Of a stretch of 9,925 nucleotides of DNA, positions 1-5,897 are shown one piece after another. Source of the stretch: JACQCV01 sp964634555 (GTDB lineage: Bacteria; Patescibacteriota; Minisyncoccia; Phycocordibacterales; UBA12445); assembly GCA_964634555.1 (NCBI GenBank), contig CAZWJJ010000031.1, positions 1 to 9,925 of the forward strand, in the 5' to 3' direction. The position numbers were made by a program, and so were the translations under genes. Below the pieces are notes generated by a model that ran no database searches, was not told the origin of the DNA, and was given only the letters and a program-made list of their open reading frames with translations. The stretch's first letter is position 1. Each line of letters begins with the position of its first letter.

Positions 1-229
1 TATGGGAATATATTCAAAATTAGTGGAAGTTTTGTCTCGTAGGGGTTTGAAAGAAGTGGGAAGAGTAGGTGATAAGTTTAATATAAATGAGCAGGAGCCT
101 GTCGCTATGGTAGAAGTTGAAAAAGAGGAAATGGATGATGTTGTAACGGAGGTTTTGCAGAAGGGTTATGGTTTGAATGGTAAGGTTGTTCGGCCGGCGA
201 AGGTTAAGGTTGGCCAATACAAAAAATAG
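1..229 (+). CDS. grpE: GrpE nucleotide exchange factor, C-terminal part (5' truncated by window edge)
   Basis: GrpE opens the nucleotide-binding domain of DnaK to release ADP in the cytoplasmic Hsp70 cycle. Only about 75 C-terminal residues are visible. They match the end of the GrpE core and its beta-wing head: a helix reading IYSKLVEVLSRRGLKEVG, then the segment VGDKFNINEQEPVAMVEV, then VVTEVLQKGYGLNGKVVRPA near the end, which is the typical family finish (QKGY, RPA.V.V). The ATG at position 2 is probably an internal methionine, because a normal GrpE has about 100 more residues upstream (long coiled coil) and the frame is open to the left edge. It ends with TAG, 39 bases before dnaK, in the conserved grpE-dnaK-dnaJ order. 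The fold assignment is confident; the full length and any upstream hrcA or CIRCE element cannot be seen. Confidence 0.93.
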   Translation, partial: MGIYSKLVEVLSRRGLKEVGRVGDKFNINEQEPVAMVEVEKEEMDDVVTEVLQKGYGLNGKVVRPAKVKVGQYKK

Positions 230-248
230 TATAAGGGATTAGTATAAG
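227..248 (+). repeat. 9-base direct repeat in the grpE-dnaK gap
   Basis: The nonamer TAGTATAAG occurs at 227-235, overlapping the grpE stop codon, and again at 240-248, a period of 13 bases. The gap is very A-rich and has no good Shine-Dalgarno sequence before dnaK. The repeat could be a chance product of low complexity; a regulatory role is not shown. Confidence 0.35.
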
Positions 249-268
249 AATAAGAATTAAGAAAATAT

Positions 269-2161
269 ATGTCAAAAATATTAGGAATAGATTTAGGAAC
301 GACTAATTCGGCAATGGCTATTGTTGAGGGTGGCGAGCCGAAAATAATCGAGAATGCCGAGGGCGTGAGAACTACTCCATCTATTGTGGCGATTTCCAAG
401 GCCAATGAGCGTTTGGTTGGCCAACTTGCCAAGCGACAGAGCGTAACTAATCCTCAGAATACGATTTACGGCATCAAGCGATTCATGGGCCATCGATTTG
501 ACGATAAGGAGGTTCAGAAAGATAAAAGCGCCGCGCCATATTCTGTGGAAAAGAGCGAAGATGGCGGTGTGAAGATTAAGTTGAGAGATAAGCTCTATAC
601 GCCGGAAGAGATCTCTTCTATGATTTTACAGAAGTTGAAGATTGATGCTGAGGCTAAACTCGGTGATAAGATTACTGAGGCGGTTATTACTGTGCCAGCT
701 TACTTTAATGATGCCCAGAGAAAGGCGACAAAAGACGCGGGAGAGATCGCTGGCTTTACTGTGAAGAGAATTATAAATGAACCGACGGCTGCTGCTCTTG
801 CCTATGGATTTAATACAAAAAAGAATGAAAAGGTCGCTGTTTATGATTTTGGCGGAGGAACTTTTGATATCTCTGTTCTAGAGATCGGCGATGATGTGAT
901 TGAGGTTAAGTCCACCGATGGTGACAGTCATATGGGTGGAGAGGATATTGATCAAAAGATCATCAAATGGATCGTGGATGAATTCAAGAAAGAGAATGGC
1001 ATAGATCTTTCCGGAGATCCACTGGCGGTTCAGAGATTGAAAGAGGCGGCGGAGAAAGCCAAGCATGATCTCTCTAATGTTAAAGAGGTGGAAATCAACG
1101 TGCCATTTATTACATCTGATGCCACAGGTCCTAAGCATCTTTTAAAAACCATGAGCCGGGCGAAGTTGGAAGATTTGGCCAACGAATATGTTTCCCGCTC
1201 GATTGAGATCACGAGGCGCGCAGTTGAGTCATCAGGCTTTAATTTTACTGATATCAATGAAGTTATTATGGTCGGTGGACAGACGAGAATGCCGGCAATA
1301 ATCGATGCGGTGAGAAATCTATTTGGCAAGGAACCTAATCGAAGCATCAACCCTGATGAAGTTGTTGCTGTTGGTGCCGCGATCCAAGGCGGAATTATGC
1401 AAGGTGATGTGAAGGATGTGCTACTGCTTGATGTTATCCCTCTTTCGCTTGGCATTGAGACTATGGGAAATGTTTCAACTAAACTTATTGATAAGAATAC
1501 AACTATTCCGACATCTAAGAGCCAGATATTTTCTACTGCTGCTGACAACCAAACCTCGGTGGAAATTCATGTTCTTCAGGGTGAAAGGCCGATGGCTGCT
1601 GATAATAAAACACTCGGTAAATTTACTTTGGAAGGAATTGCTCCGGCTCACCGAGGGTTACCGCAGATCGAGGTGTCATTTGATGTTGATGTGAATGGAA
1701 TTTTGAGCGTGTCCGCAAAAGATAAGGCGACAAATAAAACCCAATCTATAAAGATCCAGGCGCGCGGTGGATTGAGTCAAGAGGATATAGATAAAATGAA
1801 GAAGGACGCAGAGATGAACGCAGCTGAAGATGCGAAGAAAAAAGAGGATGTCGATACTATTAATAACGCTGACGGTCTGATTGTGCAGGCTGAAAGAAGT
1901 ATTAAGGATGCCGAGGGTAAAGTTTCTGCTGAAATAGTTGCCGGCGTTAAGATGAAGATCGAGACTTTAAAGAAATTTAAGGAAGAGAGAAATATTCAGG
2001 AAACAAAAAAGTCCACTGACGAACTATTTGCTGAAATGCAAAAGATCGGCGATGCTGTTTATAAATCAGGACCCGATGCCGGATCTGCTGAGGCGGAGGA
2101 ACCAAAGAAAGATGATAATGTTCGGGATGCTGATTTCGATGAAGGCAAATCTAATTCTTAG
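269..2161 (+). CDS. dnaK: Molecular chaperone DnaK (Hsp70)
   Basis: ATP-dependent Hsp70 chaperone of the cytoplasm that binds exposed hydrophobic peptides, working with DnaJ and GrpE, both encoded alongside. It has 630 residues, close to the usual 610-640. The ATPase domain has the phosphate-1 motif GIDLGTTNS (residues 6-14), K70 in GIKRFMG, VPAYFNDAQR, the phosphate-2 motif DFGGGTFD with T198 (equivalent to E. coli T199), and VIMVGGQTRMP. The interdomain linker VLLLDV starts at residue 384 and leads into PLSLGIETMG of the substrate-binding domain. A charged helical lid follows, and the tail NVRDADFDEG resembles the C-terminal signature of bacterial DnaK. The segment after GHRFDDKEVQ is long, like the Gram-negative-type insertion that Firmicute DnaK lacks. 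The ATG is fixed by the conserved N-terminus; no strong Shine-Dalgarno sequence precedes it. No missing catalytic residue was seen. Confidence 0.98.
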   Translation: MSKILGIDLGTTNSAMAIVEGGEPKIIENAEGVRTTPSIVAISKANERLVGQLAKRQSVTNPQNTIYGIKRFMGHRFDDKEVQKDKSAAPYSVEKSEDGGVKIKLRDKLYTPEEISSMILQKLKIDAEAKLGDKITEAVITVPAYFNDAQRKATKDAGEIAGFTVKRIINEPTAAALAYGFNTKKNEKVAVYDFGGGTFDISVLEIGDDVIEVKSTDGDSHMGGEDIDQKIIKWIVDEFKKENGIDLSGDPLAVQRLKEAAEKAKHDLSNVKEVEINVPFITSDATGPKHLLKTMSRAKLEDLANEYVSRSIEITRRAVESSGFNFTDINEVIMVGGQTRMPAIIDAVRNLFGKEPNRSINPDEVVAVGAAIQGGIMQGDVKDVLLLDVIPLSLGIETMGNVSTKLIDKNTTIPTSKSQIFSTAADNQTSVEIHVLQGERPMAADNKTLGKFTLEGIAPAHRGLPQIEVSFDVDVNGILSVSAKDKATNKTQSIKIQARGGLSQEDIDKMKKDAEMNAAEDAKKKEDVDTINNADGLIVQAERSIKDAEGKVSAEIVAGVKMKIETLKKFKEERNIQETKKSTDELFAEMQKIGDAVYKSGPDAGSAEAEEPKKDDNVRDADFDEGKSNS

Positions 2162-2177
2162 TTTCTTATTCTTATTT

Positions 2178-2183
2178 TATAAT
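2178..2183 (+). promoter_or_regulatory. Candidate -10 box directly upstream of dnaJ
   Basis: A perfect TATAAT lies six bases before the GTG start of dnaJ. An in-frame TAA at 2184-2186 rules out an earlier start, and there is no Shine-Dalgarno sequence. If used, this box would give a leaderless dnaJ mRNA. The -35 region (about 2155-2160, TTCTTA) is weak and the gap is AT-rich, so chance is possible. dnaJ could simply be read through from dnaK. Confidence 0.35.
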
Positions 2184-2189
2184 TAAAAC

Positions 2190-3281
2190 GTGGATTACTA
2201 TCAAGTTTTAGGAGTCGAAAAAAAGGCGTCAAAAGACGAGATTAAGAAGGCATTTCATAAATTAGCCCATAAATTTCATCCGGATAAACAGAGTGGCGAT
2301 GAGAAGAAATTTAAGGAGGTTAATGAGGCTTATCAAGTTTTGTCCGATGATAAAAAACGCGCTGAGTATGATACATATGGCCGTGTTTTTTCTGGTGCGG
2401 GAAATGGCGGACCCTCAGGAGCCGGGGCGAATGGCGGATTTGGTTTTGACTTCAGTGATCTGTTTCGGGGGGGTGCGGGTGGTAATACATCTGGTCCAGA
2501 TCTAGAAGATCTTTTTGAGGGGTTTTTTGGCGGTGGCGGACGTGGACAGAGATCAGTAAGACGCGGAAGAGATATTTCTATTGATATTCAGATCACTTTT
2601 TCTGAAGCTGTTTTTGGTACCAGCAGAAAAGTTTTGATCTCTAAAGTTGGTACTTGCGATGAGTGCAAGGGAACTGGTGCTAAAAAGGGTACATCGATGA
2701 TCAAATGTGATCGTTGCGGTGGAAAGGGTAGGTTGACGGAATCGAGGGGCTCTATCTTGGGTTCGTTTACAACAGAGAGAGAATGCGAAAAGTGTCTGGG
2801 GGCCGGCGAGGTGCCTAAGGAAGTTTGTGCTGTTTGTTATGGCAAGGGGGTTTTGAAGAAAAATGAAGAGATGGACATTAAAATCCCGGCAGGTATTGAT
2901 GACGGTGAGATGATCAGATTGAATGGACAAGGTGAGGCGATTCCTAGGGGTACGCCAGGCGATCTATATGTGAAGGTTCATGTGGAAAGACACCCTGTCT
3001 TTAGAAGAGATGGTGCAGATTTGACTATGGATCTGAATATTAAACTGAGTGATGCTCTCCTTGGAGCTAATTATGACATTGCGACACTAGACGGTGATAT
3101 TAAATTGAAAATACCTCAGGGTGTTTCATTTGGTGAAATTCTGCGTGTTAAAGGTAGGGGAGTGCCTGTCGATAAACATCGCCGTGGCGATCTTCTGATA
3201 AGGGTTTTGATAAAAATGCCATCCAAAATTTCCAAAAAGAGTTCCGAGATGATTGAACAACTTAAGAAGGAGGGTTTATAG
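2190..3281 (+). CDS. dnaJ: Co-chaperone DnaJ (type I Hsp40)
   Basis: J-protein that stimulates DnaK ATP hydrolysis and delivers unfolded substrates to it. The 363-residue protein has the complete type I layout. The J-domain (about 1-63) carries the HPD triad at residues 30-32. A Gly/Phe-rich region (about 68-125) contains repeated GGFGFDF- and FFGGGG-like stretches. The zinc-binding region (about 156-220) has all four CxxCxGxG-type modules: CDECKGTG from C156, CDRCGGKG, CEKCLGAG, and CAVCYGKG from C213. The C-terminal substrate-binding domains follow, with the family segment PGDLYVKV.V..HPVFRRDG and, near the end, RRGDLLIRV. The start is GTG, chosen because the next residues DYYQVLGV are the universal J-domain opening and an in-frame TAA sits at 2184-2186. 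It follows dnaK by 28 bases. Its 3' end contains the ribosome binding site of the next gene, so translation of the two is probably linked. Confidence 0.97.
   Translation: MDYYQVLGVEKKASKDEIKKAFHKLAHKFHPDKQSGDEKKFKEVNEAYQVLSDDKKRAEYDTYGRVFSGAGNGGPSGAGANGGFGFDFSDLFRGGAGGNTSGPDLEDLFEGFFGGGGRGQRSVRRGRDISIDIQITFSEAVFGTSRKVLISKVGTCDECKGTGAKKGTSMIKCDRCGGKGRLTESRGSILGSFTTERECEKCLGAGEVPKEVCAVCYGKGVLKKNEEMDIKIPAGIDDGEMIRLNGQGEAIPRGTPGDLYVKVHVERHPVFRRDGADLTMDLNIKLSDALLGANYDIATLDGDIKLKIPQGVSFGEILRVKGRGVPVDKHRRGDLLIRVLIKMPSKISKKSSEMIEQLKKEGL
3267..3274 (+). promoter_or_regulatory. Strong ribosome binding site inside the dnaJ 3' end
   Basis: AAGGAGGG lies eight bases before the ATG at 3283, an ideal Shine-Dalgarno position. 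It decides the start of the phospholipase-D-like gene: the longer reading from 3253 would add ten residues overlapping dnaJ and has no comparable site. It is the best Shine-Dalgarno sequence in the window. Confidence 0.85.
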
Positions 3282-3282
3282 A

Positions 3283-4320
3283 ATGAAACAGCATAAATTT
3301 TATACCAATTCTGAATCCGCATGGACGGCGATGCTTTTGGCTATTAAAAATGCTAACGAGTCAATTTATCTGGAGACCTATGTGTTTGTTGATGATACTG
3401 GGCCTAATTTTGATTTTATTCAGGCATTATCTGATAAGGCACGCGCTGGCGTCAAGGTAGTTTTTATCTTAGATGGTTTTGGTGGGATCTATTTAAGTAG
3501 AAGCGCGATTGATAAATTAAGGTCTGCCGGTGCGGACATAAGATTTTTTAACAGTTGGTTTCGTAGGATTCACCGTAAGATACTGATAATTGATGAAGAG
3601 GTCGCATTTTTAGGCGGAGTGTCTGTTGGTGAAAAATATCATAAATGGCAGGATCTGCATTTGATGTTGAATTATCGGGTGGTTGTAAAAGATCTGGTTA
3701 GATCTTTTAGTCGTTCCTATTTCTTTTGTGGCGGAAACGATGAGAAACTTCTCGCCATGCGTGAAGAATCTAAAATAAGAAAAACCAGATTGTGGCTCCT
3801 GGAGCATTTCCCCTGGACCGGTAAATTAATGCTTCGTTCATATTATGAAGAGAAGATCGCATTGGCACAAAATAGGGTGGCTATAGTATCTCCATATTTT
3901 GTGCCTCACGGATGGCTGATCAAAGCTCTAGGGTTGGCCATTGCGCGAGGTGTGGCAATTGATGTTATTATTCCGCGCCACTCAGACAGTGGAATGAGTT
4001 TTGCTAACTATGTTTTCGCTTCGGAGTTATCAGAGGCCGGTATTAAATTTTATTTAACTAAAGATATGATCCATGCAAAGGCAATTTTGGTGGATGACAG
4101 GGTAGCTCTAGTCGGATCTCAAAATATCGATGCCTTGTCTTTTGATTGGAATGCTGAAGCAGGTGTTTCCTTTGAAGAGCGTGAAATGATCCGCGATTTA
4201 AAAAATATTATCGATGTCTGGAAAATGGATGCTATTCCCTTAAAATATGAACCGAATATGGAGACGTGGTATCATAGAATAGCAGCTAAGATTATTCGAT
4301 TGATTCAGCCTATACTTTAA
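3283..4320 (+). CDS. Phospholipase D-family protein, cardiolipin synthase-like
   Basis: This 345-residue protein has two PLD half-domains, each with an HxKxxxxD catalytic motif: H97-K99-D104 in IHRKILIID and H264-K266-D271 in IHAKAILVD, followed by the usual GG and GSQN tails (AFLGG, ALVGSQN). In this superfamily the two histidines form one active site and act through a phosphohistidine intermediate. Bacterial members of this size include cardiolipin synthases (ClsA/B/C type), which condense phosphatidylglycerol with another phospholipid or glycerol at the membrane. The conserved sequence between the motifs (SPYFVP, the ARGV.IDVIIP strand) favours cardiolipin synthase over nuclease members. 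No N-terminal membrane helices are present, as in ClsB-like forms, so membrane attachment would be peripheral. It starts one base after dnaJ stops and is followed 16 bases later by a UbiA-family gene. Exact substrates cannot be read from sequence; another phosphatidyltransferase or phospholipase activity is possible. Confidence 0.85.
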   Translation: MKQHKFYTNSESAWTAMLLAIKNANESIYLETYVFVDDTGPNFDFIQALSDKARAGVKVVFILDGFGGIYLSRSAIDKLRSAGADIRFFNSWFRRIHRKILIIDEEVAFLGGVSVGEKYHKWQDLHLMLNYRVVVKDLVRSFSRSYFFCGGNDEKLLAMREESKIRKTRLWLLEHFPWTGKLMLRSYYEEKIALAQNRVAIVSPYFVPHGWLIKALGLAIARGVAIDVIIPRHSDSGMSFANYVFASELSEAGIKFYLTKDMIHAKAILVDDRVALVGSQNIDALSFDWNAEAGVSFEEREMIRDLKNIIDVWKMDAIPLKYEPNMETWYHRIAAKIIRLIQPIL

Positions 4321-4324
4321 TTGT

Positions 4325-4330
4325 GGTGAT
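4325..4330 (+). promoter_or_regulatory. Ribosome binding site of the UbiA-family gene
   Basis: GGTGAT ends six bases before the ATG at 4337. It pairs with the 5' part of the anti-Shine-Dalgarno sequence (the GGTGA register) and supports that start, just after the TAA of the preceding gene. Confidence 0.55.
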
Positions 4331-4336
4331 CTATCT

Positions 4337-5221
4337 ATGAGAGATTTTTTGACTAATTTTGCAAGATTAACACGCCCTTTGAGTAATGTAAAAAATGCCG
4401 GTATTTTTTTGTTGGCTATTTTGCTGAGTCGAGGTTTAGATCTTGTTGATATTTATAGAAATTTTTTAGCCTTCTTATCTTTAAGTCTTGTTTGTTCCGG
4501 AATTTATGCCTTTAATTCGTATTCTGACTTTGATATTGACCAGAATAATGAGAATAAGAAACATTACGCCGAAGCTGTAAAATATTTCGATAAGAGGGGT
4601 GCATTGGCAATATCGGCACTGTGTGTTTTGGTCGGATTATTTTTAGGTGGAATGATAAACGTTGGTTTTGTGTCGGCTATTTTTTTATTGGCTTTGACCG
4701 GCTTCCTTTATTCGTCAAGCTATTTTCGTTTCAAAGAAAAATATTTCTTGGATATACTTTTTGGAGCCGCTTTAACATTTCCGCTTAGATTTCTTGCTGC
4801 TTGGTACGCCAACATGGCTATATGTCCGCCTATAATTATTTTATTTGCTCTGGCGGCTGTTAAAAGCGCCGGTTTTATGATCTATAAGGCACAGGATAGA
4901 AAATATATAAGTGATACCGGTATTAGTAACTCTTTTGTTGTCTTATCTTTGAATTGGATTGCAGCGATTTCGTTTGCATTATTTGTTTTTTCCTTCGCTG
5001 TGCTTTTGTTTTTGTATAATAATCCTGATTATATGAGAGCAAACGGTCTTATGCCCATTCCGGATTGGATTATTCGCATTATGCCGTTATTTATTTTGCC
5101 TATATTTGTGGCATATTTTAAATTTTATAAATTTATAAAAACTGGTACAGACAGACTTAGACAAATTGGTTTTGTTTATGCGGTGGTGATTATATTAGTT
5201 GCCTTGGCCTTAATAAAATGA
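4337..5221 (+). CDS. UbiA-family polytopic prenyltransferase
   Basis: This 294-residue, highly hydrophobic protein has about eight or nine predicted membrane segments by eye. The first UbiA signature is clear: NxxxDxxxD at N60-D64-D68 (NSYSDFDID), the Mg-diphosphate binding motif, following a hydrophobic helix. The segment LYSSSYFRFKEKYFLDIL (about residues 124-141), followed by FPLRFLAAWYA, resembles the decaprenyl-phosphate phosphoribosyltransferase branch (mycobacterial Rv3806c type). The second aspartate-rich motif is not canonical: only D187 and D193 in the loop after KSAGFMIYKAQ are candidates, not a clean DxxxD. The family transfers prenyl groups, or phosphoribose onto polyprenyl phosphate in the DPPR branch, within the membrane. 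The gene lies between a cardiolipin synthase-like gene and a HAD phosphatase, and its TGA stop overlaps the phosphatase start (ATGA). Membership in the superfamily is confident; the substrate is unknown. Quinone, heme or lipid prenylation are alternatives. Confidence 0.82.
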   Translation: MRDFLTNFARLTRPLSNVKNAGIFLLAILLSRGLDLVDIYRNFLAFLSLSLVCSGIYAFNSYSDFDIDQNNENKKHYAEAVKYFDKRGALAISALCVLVGLFLGGMINVGFVSAIFLLALTGFLYSSSYFRFKEKYFLDILFGAALTFPLRFLAAWYANMAICPPIIILFALAAVKSAGFMIYKAQDRKYISDTGISNSFVVLSLNWIAAISFALFVFSFAVLLFLYNNPDYMRANGLMPIPDWIIRIMPLFILPIFVAYFKFYKFIKTGTDRLRQIGFVYAVVIILVALALIK

Positions 5222-5715
5222 TCAAGGATTTAAAGCCGGATATTTTTATCGATAAGATTTCTGATATATCTCTGGAACAGTTGTTGGGTGCCAATCTTAT
5301 ATTATTTGATTTTGATAATACTTTGGTTGAACTTGAGACTGTTTTATCTAACTCTAAAATAATTGATTGGGTCAGTCGAACCTCGAAGGAAATTCAATGT
5401 TTAATTGTGTCCAATAGTCAAACTGTTTTAGACAGGCGTGATAGCCTCTTGAAGATTTTTCCGAATTGCAAGATTGTTGTCAACCAAGGCTTAAAACCGT
5501 TCGGCAAAATTGTTAGCTATATAAAAAATAGAGAAAATTTTGTGCCAGAAAAAACAGTGGTGATCGGTGATAGATTGTTGATTGATATTTTGTTTGGAAA
5601 AAGATTGAGTACTAAGACTGTTCTGGTTAAGCCGATCAGCCGGAATGAGGTTTTTTATACTAAATTATTCAGAATTATTGAGCGATTAATTCTTAGCTTT
5701 TTATTCTTGAAGTAG
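5218..5715 (+). CDS. HAD-superfamily phosphatase, YqeG/Gep4 (PGP phosphatase) type
   Basis: This 165-residue soluble HAD phosphatase has all four motifs: DFDNT (nucleophile D31, acid D33), S65 in LIVSNS, K93 in GLKPFGK, and GDRLLID with D118 and D123. The opening LKPDIFIDKISDISLEQLL, the 165-170 residue size and the tail ending in FRIIERLIL closely follow the YqeG family. The eukaryotic relative Gep4 dephosphorylates phosphatidylglycerophosphate to phosphatidylglycerol in the cardiolipin pathway; many bacterial YqeG proteins remain uncharacterised. The ATG overlaps the UbiA-gene stop in an ATGA arrangement with no clear Shine-Dalgarno sequence, so translation is probably coupled. Next to a cardiolipin synthase-like gene, a phosphatidylglycerophosphatase role is attractive. 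A partner phosphatase for the UbiA enzyme (such as a phosphoribosyl-phospholipid phosphatase) is the main alternative. It is the last gene of the + strand cluster, with a large inverted repeat starting seven bases after its stop. Confidence 0.85.
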   Translation: MIKDLKPDIFIDKISDISLEQLLGANLILFDFDNTLVELETVLSNSKIIDWVSRTSKEIQCLIVSNSQTVLDRRDSLLKIFPNCKIVVNQGLKPFGKIVSYIKNRENFVPEKTVVIGDRLLIDILFGKRLSTKTVLVKPISRNEVFYTKLFRIIERLILSFLFLK

Positions 5716-5721
5716 AGCGAG

Positions 5722-5843
5722 AGAAATGAAAGTGATAATTCACTACCTGTCATTGCGAGGAGTTTACGACGAAGCAATCTCTTTCCATAACTATAATTAC
5801 GTAGATTGCTTCGTAAAGCTCGCAATGACACTTAGTCATTTCT
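5722..5843. repeat. Large imperfect palindrome (REP/MITE-like) between convergent genes
   Basis: The left arm 5748-5780 begins TGTCATTGCGAG and ends AGCAATCT. The right arm 5803-5830 is its reverse complement, except that the left arm carries about five extra bases. The arms enclose a loop of about 22 bases. A second, outer pair extends the symmetry: AGAAATGA at 5722-5729 with TCATTTCT at 5836-5843, plus AAGTG/CACTT inside it. The left side also carries a small GTGATAATTCAC near-palindrome without a right-hand counterpart. I recall GTCATTGCGAG-type palindromes as dispersed repeats in many unrelated bacterial genomes, but cannot verify this here. The element occupies most of the 182-base gap between two 3' ends. 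In RNA it could fold on either strand and may help end or stabilise both transcripts. It has no U-tract, so it is not a standard intrinsic terminator. Confidence 0.85.
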
Positions 5844-5897
5844 GATTTACCTTGTTTCCGGGTCGAGAGGAATAAAAAGTAGATTGAATACCCAACT

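Noticed and set aside
1030..1548. 172-codon open frame on the minus strand opposite dnaK
   Set aside because: It is entirely antisense to a strongly conserved DnaK region, resembles no recognised family, and is explained by codon bias of the sense gene.
2553..2930. 125-codon minus-strand open frame opposite the dnaJ zinc-finger region
   Set aside because: Shadow of dnaJ; no domain, no start signals, and the sense frame is unmistakable.
3253..3282. Longer N-terminus for the PLD-like gene starting at ATG 3253
   Set aside because: It would add ten basic residues overlapping dnaJ without a ribosome binding site, while AAGGAGGG is perfectly placed for the ATG at 3283.
5748..5830. CRISPR repeat or intrinsic terminator
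   Set aside because: It is a single inverted repeat without direct-repeat units or spacers, and neither arm is followed by a run of T, so it is better called a palindromic repeat element.
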